Made by a program: the position numbers and the translations under genes
In this document: piece by piece, positions 43,514 to 51,479 of the stretch
Numbering within the stretch: position 1 is the first letter of the stretch
Layout: the number at the start of each line of letters is the position of its first letter
The notes under the pieces: generated by a model
The model's input: only the letters and a program-made list of their open reading frames with translations
What the model was told of the DNA's origin: nothing
Database searches by the model: none
NCBI RefSeq assembly: GCF_040796495.1
Contig: NZ_JBFNQN010000020.1
Coordinates: 1-64,000, forward strand
Origin: Kineococcus endophyticus
GTDB taxonomy: Bacteria; Actinomycetota; Actinomycetes; Actinomycetales; Kineococcaceae
Direction: 5' to 3'
DNA length: 64,000 nucleotides

Positions 43514-44700
43514 CGCAGGGCCGCCAGCCGCTCGGAGTCCCAGCCCAGTTCGGCCATGACCTCCTCGGTGTCCGCGCCGAGGGCGGGGGAGTGCCGCCGC
43601 ACCCCGCTGGGCGACTCCGAGAACCGCACCGGGTCGCCGATGACGCGGTAGGCGCCCTCCTGCGGGTGTTCCTGGACGTCGAGGAGACCGCCCTGCGACC
43701 AGTAGTCGTGCTCGCCGGCGTGGTCGAGGTCCATGACGGGGGCGAACGGGATGCTGTGCTCGGCGCAGATCTGCGACCACTCCTGCGTCGTGTGCGTCCG
43801 GGAGTACCGGCCGACCGCCTCGTACAGGTCCCCGAGGTGGTCCTGCAGCGTCACCGCGTCCCAGCCCTCGACCTCCTCCGGGTGGCCGACGACGTCGAAG
43901 TACGCGACGACGTTCGCCCAGCTGTACGGGAGGATGCACGCGTGGCCGTCCTTCGTCGGCAGCGCCGCGTGCCCGGGTTCCAGCGACCGCGGGAAACCCA
44001 CCGGGCCGGCCTGCGGTTCGTAGGCGCGGCCGCCGATGTGCTCGACCATCGTGAACGCGAACATGGTGTCCGCCATCGGCACCTCCACGCGCTGACCGCG
44101 GCCGGTGCGCTCGCGGCCCAGCAGCGCCGCCAGCACCGCGTACACGATCGTCAGGCCGCAGATCTTGTCGGCCATCGCGGTCGGGACGTAGTACGGGGTC
44201 CCGGTGACGCGCCGCATGAGGTCCACCATCCCCGACGCGGCCTGCACGACCTCGTCGTAGGCGGCCAGGTCCGCCGCGGCGGAGTCGGAGCGGAAACCCT
44301 GCGCGTTGCAGTAGACCAGGCGCGGGTTGGCCTCGGCGAGGTCCTCGTACGACAGGCCGAGCTTGGCCAGCGCCCGCGGCCGCATGTTCGTGACGAGGAC
44401 GTCGGCGCTCGCGATGACGTCGAGGGCGGCCTGCTTGCCGGCCGGGGACTTCAGGTCCAGCCGGACGCTGCGCTTGTTGCGGTTGAGGTTCAGCGCCAGG
44501 GCGCCGGTGCTCTCCTCGTCGCGGCGCTGCAGCAACCGCATGACGTCCCCGGTGGGCGACTCGATCTTCACGACGTCGGCGCCGAGGTCGCCCAGCAGCT
44601 GGCACGCGTACGGGGCCATGATGACGGTGGACAGGTCGACGACGCGCAGACCCTCGAGGTTCGGGGTGCCGGCGGGGTTCGCGGTGCTCTGGGTGGTCAC
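43510..44700 (-). CDS. Class III CoA-transferase (CaiB/BaiF family)
   Basis: A 396-residue CoA-transferase that moves CoA between carboxylic acids without ATP. The N-terminal GLRVVDLSTVIMAPYACQLLGDLGADVVKIESPTGD and NRNKRSVRLDLKS are diagnostic, and the catalytic Asp is in LAAYDEVVQAASG. Length is normal. The GTG start has GAGGAG in front. It would activate the free acid that enters the operon's beta-oxidation steps, with acetyl-, succinyl- or another CoA as donor. The substrate cannot be told from sequence. Confidence 0.92.
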   Translation of the reverse strand: MTTQSTANPAGTPNLEGLRVVDLSTVIMAPYACQLLGDLGADVVKIESPTGDVMRLLQRRDEESTGALALNLNRNKRSVRLDLKSPAGKQAALDVIASADVLVTNMRPRALAKLGLSYEDLAEANPRLVYCNAQGFRSDSAAADLAAYDEVVQAASGMVDLMRRVTGTPYYVPTAMADKICGLTIVYAVLAALLGRERTGRGQRVEVPMADTMFAFTMVEHIGGRAYEPQAGPVGFPRSLEPGHAALPTKDGHACILPYSWANVVAYFDVVGHPEEVEGWDAVTLQDHLGDLYEAVGRYSRTHTTQEWSQICAEHSIPFAPVMDLDHAGEHDYWSQGGLLDVQEHPQEGAYRVIGDPVRFSESPSGVRRHSPALGADTEEVMAELGWDSERLAALR

Positions 44701-44729
44701 GGTGGTGCTCCTCGATCTGGTGGGGTTCC

Positions 44730-45926
44730 TCAGACGAACGCGCTGATGCCGGTGGCCGCGCGGCCGGTGATGAGGGAGTTCATGTCGCGGGTGCCCTCGT
44801 AGGAGTAGAGGGCCTCGGCGTCGGCGAAGAACCGCGCGACGCCGTGCTCGAGCAGGATGCCGTTGCCGCCCAGCACCTCGCGGGCCAGTGCGACGGTCTC
44901 ACGCATGCGCGAGGTGCAGAACATCTTGGCGAGGGCGGCCTGGGCGTCGGTCAGCCGGCCGGCCTCGGTGAGCTGGGCCATCCGGACGCACATCGCCTGC
45001 GCGGCGGTGATGTTCCCCAGCATCGTCGACAGCTTGTCCTGCACGAGCTGGAACGAGGCGATCGGCTTGCCGAACTGCTCGCGCTGCACGGCGTAGCCGC
45101 GGGCCGCGCGGTAGGCGCCCACGGCGCACCCGGTCGCGCTCCAGGCGACCCCGCCGCGGGTGACCTTGAGCACCTGGGCGGTGTCGCGGAACGAGTTCGC
45201 CCCCTGCAGGCGGTTCCCCTCCTCCACCCGCACGCCGTCGAGGACGAGGTGGGCGTTCTGGACGCCGCGCAGCGAGATCTTGCCCTCGAGCACGGAGGCG
45301 CTGAAACCGGCCTGCCCCTTCTCGACGACGAAACCCTTGACCGAGTCGTCGGCCACGTCACGGGCCCAGACGACGACCAGGTCGGCGAAGGTGCCGTTCC
45401 CGATCCACTTCTTCTCCCCGTCCAGGACCCAGCCCTCGCCGTCGCGGCGGGCGGTGGTGGTCAGGCCGCCGGCGGTCCCGGACCCCACGAGGGGTTCGGT
45501 GAGGCCGAAGGCGCCGACCTTCTCCCAGCGGGTCATGGCCGGCAGCCAGCGCCGCCGCTGCTCCTGCGACCCGCACACGCGGATCGAGCCCATCGACAGT
45601 CCGGAGTGGACGCCGAAGAACGTCGCGAACGAGGGGTCGACGGCCGACATCTCCATCCCGACGATGCCGTTGAGCAGAGCGCTGCGGGCGGCGGTGCCGG
45701 TCTCGTCCTCCGGCAGCCCGGTGATGCCGAGCTCGGCGATGCGGGGCGCGAGGTGCACGGGGCTCTCGCCCTTCTCCCACAGCTCGTCGGCGTGGGGGGC
45801 GACCTCCTCGGCGAGGAACGTGCGGATGCGCTGCAGGACGGCGTTCTCCGCGTCGTCGAGGAGGTCCTCGACGTGGAAGAAGTCGCCGGCCACGGCGCCG
45901 GGGTCCAGGCTCTTGTGGGAACTCAC
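44730..45926 (-). CDS. Acyl-CoA dehydrogenase, GCDH/ACX4-like clade
   Basis: A 398-residue FAD acyl-CoA dehydrogenase. The catalytic base is Glu377 in YSYEGTRDMNSLITGRAATGI, in the position used by glutaryl-CoA dehydrogenase and its relatives. FGLTEPLVGSGTAGGL, KWIGNGTFADLVVVWARD and GVQNAHLVLDGV are also shared. Where glutaryl-CoA dehydrogenase has the arginine that binds the second carboxylate, this protein has VDPSFATFFGVHSG with alanine, as in the short-chain acyl-CoA oxidase (ACX4) relatives. So it more likely handles a short monocarboxylic acyl-CoA than glutaryl-CoA. GTG start. Confidence 0.9.
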   Translation of the reverse strand: MSSHKSLDPGAVAGDFFHVEDLLDDAENAVLQRIRTFLAEEVAPHADELWEKGESPVHLAPRIAELGITGLPEDETGTAARSALLNGIVGMEMSAVDPSFATFFGVHSGLSMGSIRVCGSQEQRRRWLPAMTRWEKVGAFGLTEPLVGSGTAGGLTTTARRDGEGWVLDGEKKWIGNGTFADLVVVWARDVADDSVKGFVVEKGQAGFSASVLEGKISLRGVQNAHLVLDGVRVEEGNRLQGANSFRDTAQVLKVTRGGVAWSATGCAVGAYRAARGYAVQREQFGKPIASFQLVQDKLSTMLGNITAAQAMCVRMAQLTEAGRLTDAQAALAKMFCTSRMRETVALAREVLGGNGILLEHGVARFFADAEALYSYEGTRDMNSLITGRAATGISAFV

Positions 45927-45965
45927 GGTGGGTCTCTCCAGGGTTTCGGTGGTCTCAGTGCTCGG

Positions 45966-46913
45966 TCACTGCTCAGCCAGGGCGGCCAGCACGGCCGCCT
46001 GCCGGGTGTCGCGTTCGCGGGCCAGGTCGGCGACGTCGCGCCCGTCGGTGGCCTGCTCGCTCTGCGCGACGAGGTCGGAGGTCGTCGCCTCGTCGAGGAC
46101 GGGGCGGCCCAGGTGCTCCCAGCCGTCGGCCATGCCGGGCCCGAGGTGGGTGAGGAAGTGGGCCATCCCGCCGGGGCCGCCGCCGAGGTGGAAGGAGCGG
46201 AACGGACCGGCCGCGGCCCAGCGCGGCCCGATCGAGGACGTCACGACGTCGTCGAGACCGGCGACGTCCACGACGCCCTCGCGCACCAGGTGCACGGCTT
46301 CGCGGAACAGGGCGGACTGCAACCTGTTCGCGACGAACCCCGGAACCTCCCGGCGCAGCACGACGGGGTGCTTCCCGAGGGCGGTGTAGAACTCCACGAC
46401 GCGGTCCACGGTTGCGGGGGAGGTGTCGCGGCCGGGGACGACCTCCACCAGCGGCACGAGGTGCGGCGGGTTGAAGGGGTGCCCCACGACGAGACGTCCG
46501 GGGTCGCTCATGCGGGTCGAGACCTCCGTCGCCGTCAGGGCGGACGTGGAGGTCAGCAGCAGGGCGTCGGCGGGAGCGGCCGCCTCGACGTCGGCCCACA
46601 GCTGCTGCTTGAGGTCGAGGCGTTCGGGTCCGTTCTCCTGCACCGCGTCCGCGCCGCGCACGGCGGTGGTGAGGTCGTCGGCGACGGTGAGGTCGTCGGT
46701 GTCCGGGTCCAGGGTCAGGCCCAGGTCGGCCAGGCCCGGGACGAGGCGGGCCAGGTCGGCGCGCAGCGTCCGCCCGGTGTCCGGGCGCGGGTCGTGGACG
46801 GTGACGCGGTGGCCCCGGGCCAGCAGCAGGGCGGTCCAGGACGTGCCGATGAGGCCGGTGCCGAGCACGGTGGTGCGGGGTCGGTGGGTGGGTCGGCTGG
46901 TGGGGTTTCCCAC
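45966..46913 (-). CDS. 3-hydroxyacyl-CoA dehydrogenase family oxidoreductase
   Basis: A 315-residue NAD-dependent dehydrogenase. The Rossmann loop is TVLGTGLIGTSWTALLLARGH; the catalytic His region is VVGHPFNPPHLVPLVEVVPG, with STSALTATE before it and ADN/NRLQ-type residues in PGFVANRLQSALFREA. The length and C-terminus also resemble carnitine 3-dehydrogenase and L-gulonate 3-dehydrogenase, so the substrate may be a free hydroxy acid rather than a CoA ester. It is the second gene of the operon, after the acetoacetate decarboxylase. Confidence 0.86.
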   Translation of the reverse strand: MGNPTSRPTHRPRTTVLGTGLIGTSWTALLLARGHRVTVHDPRPDTGRTLRADLARLVPGLADLGLTLDPDTDDLTVADDLTTAVRGADAVQENGPERLDLKQQLWADVEAAAPADALLLTSTSALTATEVSTRMSDPGRLVVGHPFNPPHLVPLVEVVPGRDTSPATVDRVVEFYTALGKHPVVLRREVPGFVANRLQSALFREAVHLVREGVVDVAGLDDVVTSSIGPRWAAAGPFRSFHLGGGPGGMAHFLTHLGPGMADGWEHLGRPVLDEATTSDLVAQSEQATDGRDVADLARERDTRQAAVLAALAEQ

Positions 46914-46932
46914 GGTTCTCCTCCGGTGGTTC

Positions 46933-47667
46933 TCAGGCGAGGTAGTCGTGCACGAGCTCGGCCGGTCCCAGCGAGAGGTCGGTCAGGACGTGCGAGGCGG
47001 ACAGGACCCGGCGCACGGGCAGGTCGGCCAGCGGGGCGAGGGCGTGCTCGAAGAGCTGCAGCCGGGCCGGGCCGGTCCAGGCGCCCTTCACCGTCAGGTC
47101 GGTGGTGCGGGTGCGGACGAGTTCGCAGATGCGGGGGCGGCCGTCGTACCCGGGCAGCACCTTGAGCATGTAGGTGGGGACGCCGATCTCGCGCTCGGCC
47201 GCGGCGCGGTCCAGGGGCGCGTGCTTGTAGCCCATCGTCGCCGTGGCCACCGGCAGGCTGCCGTGGTCGAGGGTCCCCACGAGGGTGTCGGAGTCGACGT
47301 GCAGCCGGGGCGAACCCCAGACCTTGGGGTAGGCCCCCATCTCCCGGCCGCTGGCGATCGCCGGGTGGTTGTCGACGTGCATGGTGTGCAGGTACTCGCC
47401 GGGTTCGCCGTCGAACTCGACCCGCAGGGCCTGCCCGGCCTCGGTGTAGTCCCCCAGACCGGTGACGTCCGGCATGCGCATGACCTCGAACCGCACGAGC
47501 GGGTCGGTGACCTGCAGCGGTTCGGGGACGACCGCGCGCACGGCGTCGAGGTCGGAGCGGTACGTGATGGTGAAGTACTCGCGGTCGGTGAAGCGGTACG
47601 GCGGAGCCGGGAACGCGGGCGCTCCCAGCGGCGTGGTCGTCGTCCCGGCGACGTCCTGCAGACGCAC
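46933..47667 (-). CDS. Acetoacetate decarboxylase family protein
   Basis: A 244-residue protein of the acetoacetate decarboxylase family. The Schiff-base lysine is Lys115 in GAYPKVWGSP, the same number as in the well-studied clostridial enzyme. AEFPAPPYRFTDREYFTITYRSD-like N-terminal features and the MHVDNHPAIASGREMG stretch also match. It would decarboxylate a beta-keto acid, such as acetoacetate to acetone, or act on a relative. GAGGAGG precedes the GTG at 47667. It is the first gene of the five-gene operon and is divergent from an MFS transporter across 171 bases. Confidence 0.88.
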   Translation of the reverse strand: MRLQDVAGTTTTPLGAPAFPAPPYRFTDREYFTITYRSDLDAVRAVVPEPLQVTDPLVRFEVMRMPDVTGLGDYTEAGQALRVEFDGEPGEYLHTMHVDNHPAIASGREMGAYPKVWGSPRLHVDSDTLVGTLDHGSLPVATATMGYKHAPLDRAAAEREIGVPTYMLKVLPGYDGRPRICELVRTRTTDLTVKGAWTGPARLQLFEHALAPLADLPVRRVLSASHVLTDLSLGPAELVHDYLA

Positions 47668-47838
47668 GGGGTCCTCCTCGAGGTGCGGTGCGCGACCCCC
47701 GGGCGGGGGCCGACCACTCCAGGCAACTCCCGCGCCGGACAGAGGTCAAAGACCGTTTCCCGGCACCCTCGCGAGGTTCTCCCTATGGCAGGAGGTGGAG
47801 CGCAGCGCCGCGTCGGCGTGCGCGACGATGGCCGGGAC

Positions 47839-49023
47839 ATGTCGACCACGCCCGCGCCCGCCGTCCAACGCCGCACCGCCGTGCTCCTGCTCGCCGGGCT
47901 GCTGCTCGTGGCGTGCGCGATGCGCTCGCCCATCACCGGGGTCGGGCCGGTGCTGCCGTTCGTCTCCGACGACCTGGGCCTGTCCGCCGCCGCGGCCGGG
48001 GCGCTGACCTCGTTGCCGCTGGTCGCGTTCGCGGCGAGCTCGCTCGTCGTCCCGAAGGTCGCCGCGCGCCTCGGCGCCCGCGCCACCCTGGTCCTGGCGA
48101 TGTTCCTGCTGACGGCCGGGTCGGCCCTGCGCTGGGTGCCCGGGACGGTCCCGCTGTTCACCGGGACGGCGCTGCTGGGCATCGCCATCGCGGTGGCGAA
48201 CGTCCTCATGCCGGCCCTCATCCGCGCCGAGTTCCCCGGGCGGATCGCGCTGCTGACCAGCGGCTACGTCGTCCTCATGCAGGTCGTCGGCAGCATCGCG
48301 TCCGGGGTGTCCGTGCCCGTGGCCGAGACCGTGGCGGGTGGCTGGCGGACCGCGCTCGTCGTGTGGGCCGCGCCCGCGCTGCTCGCGGCCCTGCTGTGGC
48401 TCCCGCTGGTCCGCGCCCGTCGGAGCGCCGGGCCCGCCGGGCCGCACGCGCGGACGCCGTGGCGCTCCCCGCTGGCGTGGGCGGTGACGGCCTTCATGGG
48501 GACGCAGTCGATGCTCTTCTACGTCCTGCTCTCCTGGCTCGCGACGATCGCCCGCGACCGCTCCGGGCTGGACGCGACGGTGTCCGGGGTCCTGCTGTCG
48601 GAGCTGCAGGTCCTCGGCGTCGTGGGTTCGCTCCTCGTCCCCGTGCTGACGGCGGGGTCCGTGCAGCGGACGCGGTGGGTGGCCGTCGCGGCGACGCTCT
48701 GCTCCCTCGCCGGGATCGTGCTGCTGCTGGTCGCGCCGGGGCTGGCCGTGGTGGCCGTCGGGCTCATCGGGCTCGGCGGCGGGGCGACGGTCGTCCTGGC
48801 CCTGGCCGCGATCTCGGCCCGGGCCGCGGACGCTCCCACGGCGGCGGCCCTGTCGGGGATGGCCCAGGCCGTCGGGTACCTCGCGGCGGCCGTGGGGCCC
48901 GTCGTGTTCGGGGCCCTGCACTCGCTGACGGGGGACTGGGTGGTGCCGCTGACGGCGCTCGCGCTCGTCGCGGTCTTGCAGCTCGTCCCGGCGTGGGCGG
49001 CGCACCGGGACGCGGTGGTCTGA
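47839..49023 (+). CDS. MFS transporter, CynX/NimT-like
   Basis: A 394-residue transporter with about twelve hydrophobic helices. The first loop RSPITGVGPVLPFVSDDLGLS and the VVPKVAARLGARATL region match the CynX/NimT-type MFS family, whose members carry small anions such as cyanate or hydroxylated acids. The ATG at 47839 has GGGA in front. It is divergent from the acyl-CoA operon and could supply its substrate, which is inference from position only. Confidence 0.88.
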   Translation: MSTTPAPAVQRRTAVLLLAGLLLVACAMRSPITGVGPVLPFVSDDLGLSAAAAGALTSLPLVAFAASSLVVPKVAARLGARATLVLAMFLLTAGSALRWVPGTVPLFTGTALLGIAIAVANVLMPALIRAEFPGRIALLTSGYVVLMQVVGSIASGVSVPVAETVAGGWRTALVVWAAPALLAALLWLPLVRARRSAGPAGPHARTPWRSPLAWAVTAFMGTQSMLFYVLLSWLATIARDRSGLDATVSGVLLSELQVLGVVGSLLVPVLTAGSVQRTRWVAVAATLCSLAGIVLLLVAPGLAVVAVGLIGLGGGATVVLALAAISARAADAPTAAALSGMAQAVGYLAAAVGPVVFGALHSLTGDWVVPLTALALVAVLQLVPAWAAHRDAVV

Positions 49024-49081
49024 CGCCGGTCGGTGCTCGGCGGACTCGTCAGGCTCACGGCTCCCGTCGTACCGGACCAGC

Positions 49082-50050
49082 TCAGTTCCGCAGGACGTCC
49101 TCGGGGTGCACCCCGAACTCGTCCCGGAAGGACGCGACGAAGCGGTCCACCCGGGCGAACCCCCAGCGGTGGGCCACCTGCGCGACGGTCGCCCCGCCGG
49201 AGGGGTCGGTCTGCTGCAGGTCCTGGCGCGCAGCCGTCAGCCGCACCCACTGCAGATGGGTTCTAGGGGTGCAGCCCAGGTGGCGACGGAACCCGGCGTC
49301 CAGCGACCGACCGTCCACTCCGGCTGCCGTGGCGATGTCGGTCACCGTGATGGGCAGTGAGGCGTGGTCCTCGATGAACTGCATCGCTCGCCGCACCACC
49401 GCGGCACCGACCAGTCCCGGTCCGGCCCGGTGGGCCAGGGTGGTCGTGGTGTTCGGGAAGGCCCTCAGCGCCGCCCAGGCCACTGTCTGCACCAGGTGCG
49501 TCGACAGCAACGGCTCGTCGGCGAGCGGGTGCGGTCCGCTCAGCGCCTCGTGCACCAGGGCCGCCGTGCGCAGCCAGGCGTCCTCGAGCGGCCGGGACGT
49601 CGGGGTCATGCCGGTGAAGCGCAGCCGCTGGGTGAGCGGGCCGAACCGTTCCTCCGCGACCCGCTCGACCACCGACAACGGCAGGCGGACCATCCGGGCG
49701 TCGATGGCGTCGTCCCAGCGACCCGTGATCGCCACGTCGTCGGGGTAGCGGACCGCCCGCCCGGGCTGCGTGGTGACCACGTCGTGCCCCACGTCGTACC
49801 GGGTGCGCCCGAGGGCGGGGGTGAAGGCCATGAACTCGTCCACCGGTTCCAGTCCCGCGCTCATCGCCGTGCTGAACCGCAACCGGTCCGCCACCAGGTC
49901 CCCCACCTGCGCCGTGCGGAAGGCGCAGGAGAAGGGCCCCGATCCTCCCGCCAACGCGAAGGGGCGGTCGGGGCTCTAGACGTCCTTGAGCACCGCCTCG
50001 GCGGCGTCCCGTCGATCGGTGGACCACTCGACGACTTCGATCGGCACCAC
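49082..50050 (-). pseudogene. AraC-family regulator interrupted by an in-frame amber codon
   Basis: The C-terminal AraC helix-turn-helix is intact (VTDIATAAGVDGRSLDAGFRRHLGCTPRTHLQWVRLTAARQDL, then ATVAQVAHRWGFARVDRFVASFRDEFGVHPEDVLR). Upstream in the same frame is the expected N-terminus (GTG at 50050, VVPIEVVEWSTD..AVLKDV), but residue 25 is TAG (49976-49978), after which SPDRPFALAGGSGPFSC continues without a frame change. The family usually has Tyr at this spot, one base from TAG. A TTG at 49954 could start a shortened protein lacking ~32 residues. Either a natural pseudogene, a readthrough gene, or a sequencing error. Confidence 0.7.
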
Positions 50051-50133
50051 CGCATCGTCCCGCTCCACCCCGCGCACCGCAGGTCGTCCCCGCGGCCACC
50101 CTCCGGCAACTCGCTGCGAGCGGTCCGGACGGG

Positions 50134-50535
50134 TCAGTGCTGCACGGACTCGTCCGTCAGCTCGAACCAGACGGTCTTGCCGAGCGGCCCCACCGCGAGG
50201 TCGGTGCCCCACCGCGTCGACAGCATCTCGACCATCGCCATCCCGCGACCGCTCTCGGCGTCGGCGCGCTGGGCCCCGATGAGCGGCATCCCGCCCCCGT
50301 CGTCGGAGACCTCCACGCGCAGCGAGGCGCCGTTGACGCGCCGGACGGCCAGCTGCACCATGCCGTCGCCGTGCACGACGGCGTTCGTGACGACCTCGCT
50401 GGCCAGCAGCAGCGCGGCCTCGACCGTGTCCTCGAGGAGCTCCGAGGAGGCCACCCAGGGCGCGCACCACTCGCTGATGAGCCAGCGGGCGACGCCCACG
50501 GAGCGCGGGCTGGGCGGGAGGACCACGTGGAACAA
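50134..50535 (-). CDS. Anti-sigma-type HATPase (RsbW-like) protein
   Basis: A protein of 130-133 residues with a GHKL ATPase fold: N-box EVVTNAVVHGD, G1-like VEVSDDGGGMP and the glycine-rich G2 SGRGMAMVEMLSTRWG. Such single-domain proteins are anti-sigma factors or serine kinases of the RsbW/SpoIIAB type. The start is a TTG at 50535 with GAGGA close in front, or a GTG at 50526 without a good site. A gap of 168 bases separates it from the GDT1 gene; it contains an imperfect tandem repeat at 50595-50640. Confidence 0.8.
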   Translation of the reverse strand: MFHVVLPPSPRSVGVARWLISEWCAPWVASSELLEDTVEAALLLASEVVTNAVVHGDGMVQLAVRRVNGASLRVEVSDDGGGMPLIGAQRADAESGRGMAMVEMLSTRWGTDLAVGPLGKTVWFELTDESVQH

Positions 50536-50594
50536 CGGTCCTCGACCTCCCCCGACTGCGAGCCCGCCGCCGCGGCCCGTCCACGGCGTGCACC

Positions 50595-50640
50595 ATCACG
50601 CGTGTGAGCACAGTCATCAACGCGTGACTCACAGTCAATC
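50595..50640. repeat. Imperfect tandem repeat upstream of HATPase gene
   Basis: Two similar units: ATCACGCGTGTGAGCACAGT followed by CATCA, and ATCAACGCGTGACTCACAGT followed by CAATCA. Both hold CGCGTG and CACAGTC. They lie 60-105 bases upstream of the HATPase start, where an operator could be expected. Confidence 0.4.
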
Positions 50641-50703
50641 ACCCGGGTCGCCGCTTGTCCGCACGCAGGCGGATTCCGGTACCGGCACCTCCAGCCCCAC
50701 CGG

Positions 50704-51321
50704 TCACACCGGGAGGGGCACCCCGACCACCTCGAGCGCGGTCACGACGGCCAGGACGGCGCACACGACGCCGCCGATCCGGCTCACGGTCGCCACGCTC
50801 AGCCGGCGCACGATGGTGCTCCCGAGCGCCGCCGCCAGGCCGGCCACCACGAGCAACGCGGCCCACGACCCGACGAAGACCGAGACCGGGTCGTCGTAGC
50901 GCGCGGCCAGGCCCGCCGTGAAGAGCTGCGACAGGTCGCCCCACTCGGCGAGGAAGATCACGCCGAAGCACGTGAGGACCCCGCGCCACCCCGACCGGCC
51001 GGCCCCGACCTTGGCCTCGTACTCGCTCCGGGCCTCCTGCCCGGCCTGCTTCGCCTTCGCCGCGCCCCGGAACAGCGTCACCGCACCCACGGCGAAGAGG
51101 ACGGCGGCCACGGCGGCGACGGGACGCTCGGGCAGCTGGGCCAGCAGCCGCCCGGCGACGACGGCGATGAGGCACTGCACGGCGAACGCCAGCCCGACCC
51201 CCACCCAGGCCGTGAGCGGCCTGAAGCGGGTGGCCAGGACGAGCGTCGCGACGAACGTCTTGTCGGGCAGTTCCAGCAGCAGGATCGGCAGGAAGCTGGC
51301 GGCGAGGACGGCGAGGTCCAC
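50704..51321 (-). CDS. TMEM165/GDT1 (UPF0016) family cation transporter
   Basis: A 205-residue membrane protein with six helices and two copies of the family motif: LELPDKTF in the first half and AEWGDLSQL in the second. Family members export or exchange Mn2+ or Ca2+ for protons. AAGGAG lies before the GTG at 51321. In many bacteria such genes sit behind Mn riboswitches; I looked at the 158-base leader and saw no such element. Divergent from the second Fpg/Nei gene. Confidence 0.9.
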   Translation of the reverse strand: MDLAVLAASFLPILLLELPDKTFVATLVLATRFRPLTAWVGVGLAFAVQCLIAVVAGRLLAQLPERPVAAVAAVLFAVGAVTLFRGAAKAKQAGQEARSEYEAKVGAGRSGWRGVLTCFGVIFLAEWGDLSQLFTAGLAARYDDPVSVFVGSWAALLVVAGLAAALGSTIVRRLSVATVSRIGGVVCAVLAVVTALEVVGVPLPV

Positions 51322-51425
51322 GGTGGGTGCGGCTCCTTCACGACGGGAACGGGACGGGGGCGCGTCGGTGGGCCGCGGGCCATGCCAGCACACGGGGGGT
51401 GGGCCGCGACAGCTCCAGGACTCGC

Positions 51426-51466
51426 GTTCGGCGGGCCGAACAACTGGTTCGCCTGCACCGGGTGCA
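51426..51466. promoter_or_regulatory. Two perfect dyads between GDT1-type and glycosylase genes
   Basis: GTTCGGC-GG-GCCGAAC (51426-51441) and TGCACC-G-GGTGCA (51454-51466) lie within 55 bases of the glycosylase start, the second overlapping its -10 region. They are operator-like and could serve both divergent genes. Confidence 0.4.
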
Positions 51467-51479
51467 CCAGACTGGCGGC

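Noticed and set aside
44730-45926. Calling the acyl-CoA dehydrogenase a true glutaryl-CoA dehydrogenase
   Set aside because: The YEGT glutamate and several stretches agree, but the arginine that binds the second carboxylate is replaced in VDPSFATFFG.
49082-49954. AraC gene starting at TTG 49954 as an intact gene
   Set aside because: The same frame continues upstream with a matching N-terminus across a TAG codon, so truncation by an amber codon explains it better. A short product from TTG is not excluded.
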